Source of the DNA: Rhizobium etli CFN 42
Lineage (GTDB): Bacteria; Pseudomonadota; Alphaproteobacteria; Rhizobiales; Rhizobiaceae
Assembly (NCBI RefSeq): GCF_000092045.1
Contig: NC_007761.1
Location: 1,429,001 to 1,493,000, forward strand
Reading direction: 5' to 3'
Length of the DNA: 64,000 nucleotides
Shown here: positions 36,826-45,350 of the stretch, one piece after another
How positions within the stretch are numbered: the first letter of the stretch is position 1
How the letters are laid out: each line of letters opens with the position of its first letter
The notes under the pieces: generated by a model
Told to the model about the DNA's origin: nothing
Database searches by the model: none
Seen by the model: only the letters and a program-made list of their open reading frames with translations
Translations under genes and position numbers: made by a program

Positions 36826-37578
36826 ATGACAACGTCGAAACGCACCCACTCTTTCAAGACCCCTTGTGAGCAATGCCCGCTGCGGCCACTGCCGCATTTC
36901 AGGGAGTTCAGCCGCGACGAGCTGGAATTCGTCTCCCGTTTCAAGCGCGGCGAGCTTGCCGTCGATGCCGGCTCCACCATTCTCGTGGAAGGCGCCCATA
37001 GCGCGCATCTCTTTACCGTGCTTTCCGGTTGGGGCTTCCGCTACAAGATGCTGGAGGACGGCCGCCGCCAGATTCTGAACTACATCATGCCCGGTGACCT
37101 GATCGGCCTGCAGGGAACGATTGCCGGCGAAATGCAGCACTCCATCGAAGCGCTGTCACCCGTTTCCCTTTGCGTCTTCGAGCGCGATCGGCTGATGACG
37201 CTCTACAACAAACACGCTTCGCTCGCCTTCGACATCACTTGGATCGCCGCGCGCGAAGAGCGGATTTTGGATGAGCATCTCCTCTCCATCGGTCGCCGCA
37301 CGGCATTGGAAAGAGCGGCCTATCTGATCGCTTTCCTGTATGAGCGCGGCAGGAAACTTGATCTCTTCAACGGCCGCAAGTCCATCCCCATCACTCAACA
37401 GCACATCGCCGACACTCTCGGTCTTTCCATCGTTCACACCAACAAGACCCTGAGAAAGCTTGGAGAACGCGGTCTGATCCGCTGGCAGGAACGCGGCTGC
37501 GAGGTGCAAAACGGTGAGGAGTTAATGGCGATCGCCGGCTGGGAGGGGCTTGGAGAGGGCAAGCGTCCTTTCATTTAG
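36826..37578 (+). CDS. Crp/Fnr-family transcriptional regulator
   Basis: 250-aa regulator with an N-terminal cyclic-nucleotide-like sensor domain (LAVDAGSTILVEGAHSAHLF, MPGDLIGLQG), a dimer helix and a C-terminal winged helix (about 185-220; ITQQHIADTLGLSIVHTNKT). Cys14 and Cys17 form an FNR-like N-terminal CxxC and Cys116 sits near the place of the central FNR Cys, but the third N-terminal Cys is absent. A classical oxygen-labile 4Fe-4S cluster is therefore doubtful. It lies between era and recO in the same orientation; targets unknown. Confidence 0.9.
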   Translation: MTTSKRTHSFKTPCEQCPLRPLPHFREFSRDELEFVSRFKRGELAVDAGSTILVEGAHSAHLFTVLSGWGFRYKMLEDGRRQILNYIMPGDLIGLQGTIAGEMQHSIEALSPVSLCVFERDRLMTLYNKHASLAFDITWIAAREERILDEHLLSIGRRTALERAAYLIAFLYERGRKLDLFNGRKSIPITQQHIADTLGLSIVHTNKTLRKLGERGLIRWQERGCEVQNGEELMAIAGWEGLGEGKRPFI

Positions 37579-37803
37579 GCGAAGGCTATATGTCTTTTTT
37601 AAATGCAGTTTAGCATTTTGGAAAATAAGGTCGGTCGTCATCTTTCCTCCGATTTTGATTCTTATCGACCGGGCAGAAAAATGGTTTATTCAGAACTGGT
37701 GGCGGAATTCACCGATAGCGTGCCATGCGGGGCACCGGAGGGCAATGATGTTGGCGAAAAGGCCGGGGCGCTGCGACAGGCGCCCGACGAGGGGCACGGA
37801 ATC

Positions 37804-38166
37804 ATGAATGCACTCCGTGTTCTGGTTCTCGAGGACAGTCTGATCATCGCGATGGAGGCGGAGGATATCCTGCGCCTGGCCGGTGTCGACAGCATCGATA
37901 TTGTCGGCAGTCTCGATCAGGCAAGAGCCGCCATCGCTGCGGAGAAATATGATTTCGCCCTTCTCGACGTCAACCTCGGCGAGGGCATGAGTTTCGGATT
38001 TGCCCGCCATCTTCTCGACGCCGGCATCCCCTTCGGTTTCGTCAGCGGCTATTCCGATATACGTGACTTCCCGTGCGACCTTCAGCACATACCGCTGTTG
38101 GTGAAGCCGTTCGACGAAAAAGCGATGCGCGAATTCCTGCAGAGGCTTCTGCCGGCTGCGGCATAA
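37804..38166 (+). CDS. Single-domain response regulator
   Basis: 120-aa CheY-like receiver domain without an output domain. The acidic pair Glu10-Asp11, phospho-acceptor Asp55 (FALLDVNLGEG), Ser81 and Lys101 (PLLVKPFDE) are all in place. ATG 37804 follows CGAGGGG; the frame is open 67 codons further upstream, but that part is compositionally unlike a receiver. No histidine kinase is nearby, so it probably works with a distant partner. The 225 bases before it hold no other gene. Confidence 0.87.
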   Translation: MNALRVLVLEDSLIIAMEAEDILRLAGVDSIDIVGSLDQARAAIAAEKYDFALLDVNLGEGMSFGFARHLLDAGIPFGFVSGYSDIRDFPCDLQHIPLLVKPFDEKAMREFLQRLLPAAA

Positions 38167-38315
38167 TGCAGTTCGAGGCGAAAGCGGGATCTGCTCGGCC
38201 CGCGCCCGCGGACAAGATGCTATCACTTTGAAACTGCGGGTAATCCTTCGGGAAATCGATTCCGGTTTTCCGAGTTATGCGCTACGATAGGGCAATCGGC
38301 CGCAGGGACTTGTTT

Positions 38316-39086
38316 ATGCAGTGGCAGGATCAGGCGATCATTCTGGGCGTCAAACGCCACGGCGAGACGAGCGTCATCGCCGAGGTGATGACGCGTGGTC
38401 GCGGCCGTCACCTCGGCCTGGTGCGTTCCGGGCGTTCGCGCGCCATGCGGCCGGTGCTGCAGCCGGGCAATGCCGTCGAGGTCGTCTGGCGCGCCCGACT
38501 CGACGAACATCTCGGCGAATTCCGCGTCGAGCCGGTGACGCTGCGCGCCGCCCGTCTGATGGATACGGCGACCGCCGTCTACGGCGTCCAGGCGATGGGC
38601 GCTCTTCTGCGGCTGCTGCCGGAGCGCGACCCGCATCCGCACCTCTTCGATGCGCTGGAAGTCATTCTTGATCACCTGCACAATCCGGCTGATGCCGGTG
38701 AGCTCTTCGTGCGTTTCGAGCTTGCGGTGCTGAACGATCTAGGCTTCGGTCTCGATCTTGCCGAATGCGCCGCGACGGGCGCCCGTTCAGATCTCGCCTA
38801 TGTCTCGCCAAAATCAGGACGCGCCGTCAGCCGCAGCGCAGGCGCCCCCTGGGCGGACAAGATGCTGCTTTTGCCGCCCTTCCTCGGCGTCGAGGGCAAC
38901 CATGCGGCCGACGTCGACAGCCTTGCGGCGGCGTTCCGTCTGACCGGATTCTTTCTGCACCGCCACGTCTACGAGCCGCGTGGCATCGAGGCGGTGGCAG
39001 CCCGTGACGGTTTCGTTCAGGCTGCCCTCAAGGCGCTTAATCCAGCCTCGCAGACGCTCTCCAGTCCGAACGGCGTCTCTGCCTGA
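38316..39086 (+). CDS. recO: DNA repair protein RecO
   Basis: 256-aa RecFOR-pathway protein that helps load RecA onto SSB-coated DNA. The N-terminal OB fold reads [19 protein letters not shown], and the helical domain follows ([33 protein letters not shown]). The family zinc-type Cys set is reduced, as in other alphaproteobacteria. CAGGGA lies seven bases before ATG 38316. Confidence 0.94.
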   Translation: MQWQDQAIILGVKRHGETSVIAEVMTRGRGRHLGLVRSGRSRAMRPVLQPGNAVEVVWRARLDEHLGEFRVEPVTLRAARLMDTATAVYGVQAMGALLRLLPERDPHPHLFDALEVILDHLHNPADAGELFVRFELAVLNDLGFGLDLAECAATGARSDLAYVSPKSGRAVSRSAGAPWADKMLLLPPFLGVEGNHAADVDSLAAAFRLTGFFLHRHVYEPRGIEAVAARDGFVQAALKALNPASQTLSSPNGVSA

Positions 39087-39187
39087 CCTGGTTTTTTACC
39101 GCTGCAAAACATCCTCCGGATCTGGCGGTTTACCCGCCTGGGAGGCCTACCTATGTCTTGAAGGTCTGCCAATCACGGAGGAATCTC

Positions 39188-40183
39188 ATGCTCACCAAAA
39201 CCGCATCACCGACGACGATCACGCTTTGGAACGGCCGCGAAATTCCGCGCCTCGGCATGGGGTGCTGGGCAATCGGAGGCCCTTTCTTCGCCGGCGAGAC
39301 GCCGCTCGGCTGGGGCGAGGTTGACGACGATGAATCCGTTGAAGCGATCAACCGGGCCATCGCGCTCGGCATCCGCTTCTTCGACACAGCCTCGAACTAC
39401 GGGGCCGGCCATTCCGAGGAGGTGCTCGGCCGGGCGATCGGCAATCGTGACGATATCATCGTCGCCACCAAATTTGGCTTCGCCACCGATCCGGAAACGA
39501 AGCAGGCAATCGGCGCCTTCGCCGATGAGGCGTTCATCCGCCGCTCCGTCGAAACATCGCTTCGCCGTCTGAAGCGCGACCGCCTGGATCTCCTGCAGTT
39601 TCACCTCAATGATTTTCCGCTGGAGCAATCGGATGCAGTCTTCGATACGCTGGAGGCGCTGCGTGCCGAAGGCAAGATCGACGCGTTCGGCTGGAGCACC
39701 GATTTTCCCGATCGCGCCGCCCGCCATGCCGGGCGCGCCGGCTTTGTCTCGGTCCAGCATACGATGAACGTCTTCGAGCCGGTGCCGGAGATGATCGCCG
39801 TGGTCGAGCAGAAAGGCCTGATCTCCATTAATCGCGGTCCGCTGGCCATGGGGCTCCTGACCGGCAAGTTCACCGCCGACAAGGCAGTGGGCGCCAAGGA
39901 TGTCCGCGGCGCGGCACTCTCCTGGATGGTCTATTTCAAGGACGGGCGTATGGCTCCGGAATTTGCCGCAAGGCTCGACGCCGTCCGCGATCTCCTGACG
40001 TCAGGCGGCCGCACGCTGACGCAGGGGGCGCTCGCCTGGCTCTGGGCAAGGTCGCCGCGCACCTTCCCCATTCCGGGCTTCCGCACCGTCGCCCAGGTGG
40101 AGGAAAATGCCGGCGCACTGGAGAAAGGGCCGCTATCGGCCGATGTTATGGCGGGGATTGATGCCGCGCTGGGGCATCCGTGA
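39188..40183 (+). CDS. Aldo/keto reductase
   Basis: 331-aa NADPH-dependent oxidoreductase of the AKR superfamily. The TIM-barrel active-site tetrad is visible: Asp66 and Tyr71 (FFDTASNYGAGHSE), Lys95 (IVATKFGF) and the His in LLQFHLND. ATG 39188 has GGAGGAA four bases upstream. It converges on the MOSC gene across a mosaic palindromic element. The substrate is not predictable. Confidence 0.93.
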   Translation: MLTKTASPTTITLWNGREIPRLGMGCWAIGGPFFAGETPLGWGEVDDDESVEAINRAIALGIRFFDTASNYGAGHSEEVLGRAIGNRDDIIVATKFGFATDPETKQAIGAFADEAFIRRSVETSLRRLKRDRLDLLQFHLNDFPLEQSDAVFDTLEALRAEGKIDAFGWSTDFPDRAARHAGRAGFVSVQHTMNVFEPVPEMIAVVEQKGLISINRGPLAMGLLTGKFTADKAVGAKDVRGAALSWMVYFKDGRMAPEFAARLDAVRDLLTSGGRTLTQGALAWLWARSPRTFPIPGFRTVAQVEENAGALEKGPLSADVMAGIDAALGHP

Positions 40184-40201
40184 GTGGGGACTTTCCCCAC
40201 G

Positions 40202-40345
40202 CTCCCTCATTCCTGTGCTCGTCACAGGAATCCGGCCACCGCGCGTCTGCGCGGTGAATGACCCAATGCGAGTTTGAAGAAGACTCTCCCGCGTCCAAGG
40301 ACTTGGGCGCACTGGATTCCTCTGACAGGCACAGGAATGAGGGAG
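40202..40345. repeat. RIME-like mosaic palindromic intergenic element
   Basis: An outer inverted repeat CTCCCTCATTCCTGTGC (40202-40218) / GCACAGGAATGAGGGAG (40329-40345) encloses nested hairpins. These are ATTCCTGTG/CACAGGAAT (40209-40231), CACCGCGC/GCGCGGTG (40237-40256), GCGTCCAAG/CTTGGGCGC (40291-40310) and another ATTCC-type hairpin (40316-40338). It resembles the rhizobial intergenic mosaic elements described in the literature and lies between converging genes. Confidence 0.85.
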
Positions 40346-40357
40346 GATGTGGCGGCC

Positions 40358-41215
40358 CTACCGCCGGTCACGAATTTTCAACGCCCAGCCCTCCGGCCGC
40401 TCTTCAACGATCTTGATGGCGTCGCCGATCGTGATCCTGCCGCTGCCGCGCGGCGTGACGTTCCAGCCGAACAGCGGGCCGGGCACGCGGCGGTCGGCCG
40501 ACATGCGGATGCGGCCCATGGCCGGCATCGGGTTTGCCACTTCGCGTGACCCGGTTAACTGGTCCTGCGTCGTCATGATGCAGCGCGAGCAGGGTTTGAC
40601 GAGATCGAAGCGGATGCCCGCGATTTCGATTGCCGCCCAGCGATCTTCTGGCCAGGCCTCGTCGGTGTCGATGACGATGTTCGGTCGGAAGCGCTCCATG
40701 CCGACGCTGCCTTCGCCATGGGCGGCGAGATCGGCGTTCAGCGCCTGTAGCGAACCGGTCGTCGTCACCAGGATCTGATAGCCGTCGGTAAAGCTCACGG
40801 GCGTGCCTTCGCCGGCCCATTCGGCGTTCGCCGTCCGCTGTGCCTGTCCGTCGAAAAACACCAGCCGCACCTCGCGGCCGAGCCATTCGGAAAGCTGACG
40901 GTTGCTCTCTGCATCGGCGACGGCGGCGCTGACGGTCGATTTCCACACGCTCACATCCATGCGGCTTTCAGGCCGGGGCGGCGACACCGATATCTCAGGC
41001 TTGCCCTGCATCAGCAGTCGAAAGGCGCCGGCCTCCGGCCGTATTTCGATGCGCGCGAGGTCCGGCAGTTCGCGCTGGGTGATGAAATGGCCTTGCGGGT
41101 CGGTGATCATCGCCCGCCGGTCGCCGGAAAGCCCATAGGTGTCAATATCGGCGGCGGGCAGCGCAATGGCGCGAGCGCTCTTGAGCGGGTAGATGAAGAG
41201 GTCGCTGACACGCAT
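40358..41215 (-). CDS. MOSC-domain protein (YcbX/mARC-like)
   Basis: 285-aa protein with an N-terminal MOSC beta-barrel domain (VSDLFIYPLKSARAIALPAA, LSGDRRAMITD) and a C-terminal MOSC domain. The latter has RFRPNIVIDTDEAWPEDRW and PCSRCIMTT, whose Cys near residue 208 is the candidate molybdenum ligand. Such proteins are molybdenum-cofactor sulfurase-related reductases of N-hydroxylated compounds. ATG 41215 has GGGAGA upstream. It lies 10 bases after the HD-domain gene, so the two are probably co-transcribed. Confidence 0.91.
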   Translation of the reverse strand: MRVSDLFIYPLKSARAIALPAADIDTYGLSGDRRAMITDPQGHFITQRELPDLARIEIRPEAGAFRLLMQGKPEISVSPPRPESRMDVSVWKSTVSAAVADAESNRQLSEWLGREVRLVFFDGQAQRTANAEWAGEGTPVSFTDGYQILVTTTGSLQALNADLAAHGEGSVGMERFRPNIVIDTDEAWPEDRWAAIEIAGIRFDLVKPCSRCIMTTQDQLTGSREVANPMPAMGRIRMSADRRVPGPLFGWNVTPRGSGRITIGDAIKIVEERPEGWALKIRDRR

Positions 41216-41225
41216 GCCATTCTCC

Positions 41226-41870
41226 CTAAATTTCGTCCATGAATGCCGCGAGAAAATCGCGCAGGCTCCTGTCCCGCGCGGCCGCAATCCGGCGGCCGGT
41301 CTCGGTCTGGAATCCCTCCGCCAGTTTGAACAGCTTCGTCTGGAAGTGATCAATGGCATAACGCTTGTCGTCGAGCGCACGGTTCGCTGCCGCAGGGTCG
41401 AACGGATCGTAGAGCCCTGATCCCATTCGCCCGCCGATATAGAAGCAGCGTGCGACGCCGACCATGCCGATCGCGTCCAGTCGGTCGGCATCCTGCAGGA
41501 TCTTCGCCTCGAGCGTCTGTGGCGCCACCCCAGCGGAAAAACTATGAGCGGTGATGGCGTGGGCGGCGGCTTCGATATGCGCTTCGCTCCAGCCGAGTTC
41601 GGAAAGGATCACCGAAGCCTTTTCCGCCGCCAAGGCCGACGCTTTTGCCCGCAACGGCGAATTCTTCTCGACGGCGACGCAGTCGTGCAGCAGCACGGCG
41701 GCGGCAAGGATCCGTCCATCTCCGCCTTCTCCCGCATGGATGCGCATGGCGTTCCTGAAGACACGCAGGATATGGGCAAGATCGTGTGAACCGTCGTCGC
41801 CCTCGGCCGCGTGTGCGACCAGCGCCGCTGCGAGCGTTTCATGAGGGGAGAAGGTTTCGGCCTCGAACAT
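41226..41870 (-). CDS. HD-domain phosphohydrolase
   Basis: 214-aa protein of the YedJ-like HD superfamily. Metal ligands are His33 (HDLAHILRVFRNA), His62-Asp63 (VLLHDCVAV) and a later Asp in ILQDADRLDAIG. It likely hydrolyses a phosphate ester such as a nucleotide, but the substrate is unknown. It is the first gene of a two-gene unit with the MOSC protein. The 146 bases upstream to 42016 hold no gene. Confidence 0.91.
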   Translation of the reverse strand: MFEAETFSPHETLAAALVAHAAEGDDGSHDLAHILRVFRNAMRIHAGEGGDGRILAAAVLLHDCVAVEKNSPLRAKASALAAEKASVILSELGWSEAHIEAAAHAITAHSFSAGVAPQTLEAKILQDADRLDAIGMVGVARCFYIGGRMGSGLYDPFDPAAANRALDDKRYAIDHFQTKLFKLAEGFQTETGRRIAAARDRSLRDFLAAFMDEI

Positions 41871-42016
41871 TGCGCCACCTCTTGTCGGAAGAAAAAACGT
41901 CGAAGAGCGCCGGCCGAAAGCGAAGGGAGCTTCACAGGAAGCGACGCCGCTACGAAACTCGAGGATCTCGAAGCCGGCTTGTAGCGGCTTAACGTGCGAG
42001 TCGCAATCGAGGGAGG

Positions 42017-43876
42017 TCAGCGCTCGAGCGTCGGAGAAGCTGTCGCGCCGCCGCTCTTCGGCGGCAGGCAGAGAAGATGAGGCACATCACGGACCGGTCG
42101 CGGTGGACTGATGTGATAGCCCTGGATCTCGTCGCATTCCTCGCATTCGAGCAGCGCCAACTGGGCGGCCGTCTCGACGCCTTCGACAGTGACGCGCATG
42201 CCGAGCGCATCACCGAGCAGGATGATTGCGCGCATGATCGCATACGCTTCCTTATTGTCGACGATGTCGTTGACGAAGGATTTGTCGATCTTGATCTTGT
42301 CGAAGGGGAAGCTCGAGAGATAGCTCAGAGAGGAGTATCCGGTTCCGAAATCGTCCATCGAGACGTGGATACCGCGGTCCTTCAGGGCGTGCAGGATCGG
42401 GAGCACTTCGTTGAGGTTCTCCATCAGCACGCTCTCGGTAATTTCCAGTTCGAGCCTCGATGGCGACAGCCCGGCGGCGGCAAGCGCTTCGCTGACGTCC
42501 TGCGTCAGATCGCTGCCGCTGAACTGGATCGCCGAAACATTGACCGCCACCTTGATGTTCTCCGGCCATTGGGCCGCATCCCGGCAGGCCCGGCGCAAAA
42601 CCCAGCGGCCGATATCGACGATCAGGCCGACCTCCTCTGCAAGCGGAATGAAATCCATCGGCGGCACGCGGCCCCGGACCGGATGGTTCCAGCGGATCAA
42701 TGCTTCGAAACCGCAAATCCGCCGCTCGGCAAGATCGTAGAGCGGCTGGTAATGCAGATGGAATTCCTCGTTCTCGACGGCGGCCCGAAGATCTGCCTCC
42801 AGCGCATGGCGCAACTGCATCTGCGCTTCCATCTCGCCGGTGAAGAAGCGCTCGCGCTTGCGTCCGTCCGCCTTGGCATGCGACAGCGCCACGCCGGCAT
42901 TTTTCAGCAGGATATCGGTTTCCCCGCCGTTCTCGGGAGCGATCGCAATACCCATGGAGACGCTGAGCGTCACCTGTTTCTCGCCGTTCAGGAACGGCTC
43001 GGAAAGCTCGCTGCGGATCTGGTCGGCCAGTGCCGTCACGGTTCTCGGCTGCTGCTTGCCGGTCTGCAGGATGGCGAACTCGTCCGAACCAAGGCGTGCC
43101 AGTATGTTTTCCGACCCGGCCGAGGCTCGGATCCGCTCCGCGACCTGCTGCAGGATCTTGTCGCCGACCGACACGCCGATCGTGTTGTTGATCGATTTGA
43201 ACCGGTCGAGATTGAGGTGGACGAGGGCGATCTGCTCGTGCGGCTTGCGCTGGGCGAGTCTCGTATCGACCTGCTCGCGGAAATACATCCGATTGGGAAG
43301 TCCGGTCAGGGGATCGTGATGGGCGAGATAGCTGATGCGCTCGGCCGCCTTTCGATCCTCTGTGATATCGGCATGAATGGCGATGCTGCTACCGTCGGAG
43401 AGGATGGTCACCACGCTTTGGATGATGCGGCCATCATGCATCAGCCATTCGCGCCGACGGATGCTGCTGCTTCCTGTCTTGGCGAGAGAAGGTCGTGCTG
43501 TCTGCCGGACGGGTTTGGAGGCAGTGCGTTCGTTGCCGCGCATTTTGCCGATGAGTTCGGCGATCGTCGCGCCCGCAGCGACGTCTTCCGGTGTCAGGCC
43601 GAAGAGCTGAGGAAAGCGGAGATTGTAAAGCGTCAGCCGCTGGCCGGCGTCAAAGACGCTGAGGCCGAGCGGCAGGTTGTTCAGGACGATCTCGAAGAGT
43701 CTTTTCTGTCCGTCGAACGCTTGGTTGAGGGCCGACATATTCCCTTTCAACGCCTGGTTTTCCCTCTGAAGGGTTTCCGCACTTCTCTCGATTATATCAT
43801 AGTCGCTTTCATGGCCGCGATAGGTTGCGATCACCAGCTCCATCAGACGCTGCGCGTCGATTGATCCGTCGGCCAT
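42017..43876 (-). CDS. PAS-GGDEF-EAL cyclic-di-GMP protein with degenerate GGDEF motif
   Basis: 619-aa signalling protein. A coiled coil (about 25-55) leads to a PAS domain (about 55-180, FEIVLNNLPLGLSVFDAGQR), then GGDEF (180-345) and EAL (355-600) domains. The GGDEF signature is GSDEF (near residue 263), which often reduces cyclase activity. The EAL motif FEALIRW (near 390) and the later ELEITESVL and DDFGTGYSSL are intact. A phosphodiesterase acting on cyclic di-GMP is the best guess. No membrane segment. ATG 43876 has AGAGG five bases upstream; a start at 43921 is also open. Confidence 0.93.
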   Translation of the reverse strand: MADGSIDAQRLMELVIATYRGHESDYDIIERSAETLQRENQALKGNMSALNQAFDGQKRLFEIVLNNLPLGLSVFDAGQRLTLYNLRFPQLFGLTPEDVAAGATIAELIGKMRGNERTASKPVRQTARPSLAKTGSSSIRRREWLMHDGRIIQSVVTILSDGSSIAIHADITEDRKAAERISYLAHHDPLTGLPNRMYFREQVDTRLAQRKPHEQIALVHLNLDRFKSINNTIGVSVGDKILQQVAERIRASAGSENILARLGSDEFAILQTGKQQPRTVTALADQIRSELSEPFLNGEKQVTLSVSMGIAIAPENGGETDILLKNAGVALSHAKADGRKRERFFTGEMEAQMQLRHALEADLRAAVENEEFHLHYQPLYDLAERRICGFEALIRWNHPVRGRVPPMDFIPLAEEVGLIVDIGRWVLRRACRDAAQWPENIKVAVNVSAIQFSGSDLTQDVSEALAAAGLSPSRLELEITESVLMENLNEVLPILHALKDRGIHVSMDDFGTGYSSLSYLSSFPFDKIKIDKSFVNDIVDNKEAYAIMRAIILLGDALGMRVTVEGVETAAQLALLECEECDEIQGYHISPPRPVRDVPHLLCLPPKSGGATASPTLER

Positions 43877-44342
43877 GACAGCCTCTGTACATTGCCGCCA
43901 GAAGAGAGCTTCAGCCTTCATGGGAAAGCATCTTGTCTGACGGCAATAGCAAAAGCCGTCCGCCTCTGATGGACGTACCTCAAAATATCCGACATGAAAA
44001 CCTTCCAAGAGAAACCATTGAAATCGATTTTTATAGTGACGTACGGGTAATGCCTAACGACTATTTTGGAGCGGGCGGATTAATATTCGGTTGCGGTGCA
44101 GCAGAGGTGCACGTCGTCAGGCAGGTTGCTTTCTCTATTGAAAACTACTGAAATACCGGGTCGGGCAACGGCGGAAGGCGGGTCTGAGCGCATTCCGTTA
44201 ATTTCTGTCAACCATTGTTAATGAGAAGTTAACAACTAATTGACGCACTGCGCAAATCAGTTTAACCACCGAGTCAACAGTTCTTTCCCACCTCGTATTG
44301 CGTGCAAACACCACCGGCAAAAGGCGGTGAATGGAGGTTTGT
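43877..44342. other. 466-bp divergent intergenic region
   Basis: Lies between the GGDEF-EAL gene and the EF-hand gene and is more A/T-rich than its surroundings. GTTAA motifs occur at 44197, 44217 and 44228 (the last as GTTAAC). A possible sigma-70-like pair for the EF-hand gene is TTGACG (44240-44245) with TAACCA 17 bases later; this is weak. An open frame at 43933-44151 has codon use unlike local genes and was not called. Confidence 0.5.
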
Positions 44343-44684
44343 ATGACCCGCACCACATCCGTTTCCGACACGTCATATGCGTATCTTGCGACGCTTTCGC
44401 GGCTTGATCTCAACGGCGACGGCGTGTTGAGCCGCGGCGAACGTGCCGCCGATGAGAAGCCAGGCATCATCAAGGAACTCCTGGAGGAAGACATGGGCAG
44501 CGAGACTCAGCCCAAATTTTCCGGCAGTCTGATTGCGCTGATGATGGATACCCGCGATAGCGGCACGACAAGTAGAATTGCCGTGCCCTATCCGCTGCAG
44601 CAGACCGCACCTGCGACCGACAATCAGTCCGACGATCTCTACCGCAAGACCTACGGCCAGTTCGATTTCGACGCCGTCGCCTGA
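44343..44684 (+). CDS. Small EF-hand protein
   Basis: 113-aa cytoplasmic protein with one canonical EF-hand loop DLNGDGVLSRGE (residues 22-33; Asp, Asn, Asp and Glu in the liganding positions), so it probably binds calcium. The rest is polar and not recognised, with no signal peptide. GGAGG lies five bases before ATG 44343, and a strong terminator follows the stop. It stands as its own transcription unit. A single EF-hand often dimerises; role unknown. Confidence 0.78.
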   Translation: MTRTTSVSDTSYAYLATLSRLDLNGDGVLSRGERAADEKPGIIKELLEEDMGSETQPKFSGSLIALMMDTRDSGTTSRIAVPYPLQQTAPATDNQSDDLYRKTYGQFDFDAVA

Positions 44685-44710
44685 CGATGTCATCGTTCCC
44701 GTGATCTGAA

Positions 44711-44737
44711 GCCGGCCCTTTGGCCGGCTTTTCTCTT
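44711..44737 (+). terminator. Intrinsic terminator after the EF-hand gene
   Basis: A perfect stem GCCGGCC / GGCCGGC with a CTTT loop, extended by AA/TT pairs and followed by TTTTCTCTTT. It lies 26 bases after the EF-hand stop codon. Confidence 0.88.
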
Positions 44738-44807
44738 TGGAGCTCCGCAGAGGAACAGCTTTCGGGCCAAGACGTTCAGAAGGACAACCGGACGGAAGGA
44801 GATCTCC

Positions 44808-45323
44808 ATGAAAGCCATTCACATCACCGCCGCCCTGAGCCTGCTGGCTCTTGCCTTGCCGGCAAGCGCCCAGAACAAGCAGACGGCGGTCGCCAATTTC
44901 GTCGGCAAGGACGGCAAGGAAAACGGTCGGGCCCAAATGACGGCTGCCGCCAATGGCGGCGTCCTGATCGAAGTGGAGATATCGGAGTTGCCGGCCAATA
45001 AATGGGTGGCCTTTCATGTTCATGAAACCGGCCGCTGTGACGCGGCGACCCATTACGAGTCGGCAGGTGGCCATTTCAACCCGGACTCGGCCGAGCATGG
45101 CATCCTTGCCGCCAAGGGGCCGCATGCTGGCGACATGCCCAACCAGTATGTTGGACAGGACGGTGTGCTCAGAGCCCAGATCTTCGATGGCATGGTCACG
45201 CTCGACGGAAAGAAAGATGGCATTCGCGGCCGCACATTGATGGTGCACGCCAATTCGGATGATTATCGCAGCCAGCCTTCCGGTGACGCCGGGGAGAGAC
45301 TTGCCTGCGGAGTGGTCCAATAG
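44808..45323 (+). CDS. sodC: Periplasmic Cu,Zn superoxide dismutase
   Basis: 171-aa enzyme converting superoxide to oxygen and peroxide. The signal peptide ends at Ala21 (ALPASA|Q). Copper and zinc ligands are visible in FHVHETGRCD, AGGHFNP, GPHAGDMPN and VHANSDDY, and the disulfide pair is GRCDA with ERLACGVVQ. Length is typical for bacterial SodC. It is preceded by the EF-hand terminator and converges on the MscS gene. Confidence 0.95.
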   Translation: MKAIHITAALSLLALALPASAQNKQTAVANFVGKDGKENGRAQMTAAANGGVLIEVEISELPANKWVAFHVHETGRCDAATHYESAGGHFNPDSAEHGILAAKGPHAGDMPNQYVGQDGVLRAQIFDGMVTLDGKKDGIRGRTLMVHANSDDYRSQPSGDAGERLACGVVQ

Positions 45324-45350
45324 GTCGACGATCGGCCGCGCTGCATTCTT

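Noticed and set aside
43933..44151. 72-codon plus-strand frame between the GGDEF-EAL and EF-hand genes
   Set aside because: TTG start without Shine-Dalgarno and codon use (many A/T third positions) unlike local genes.
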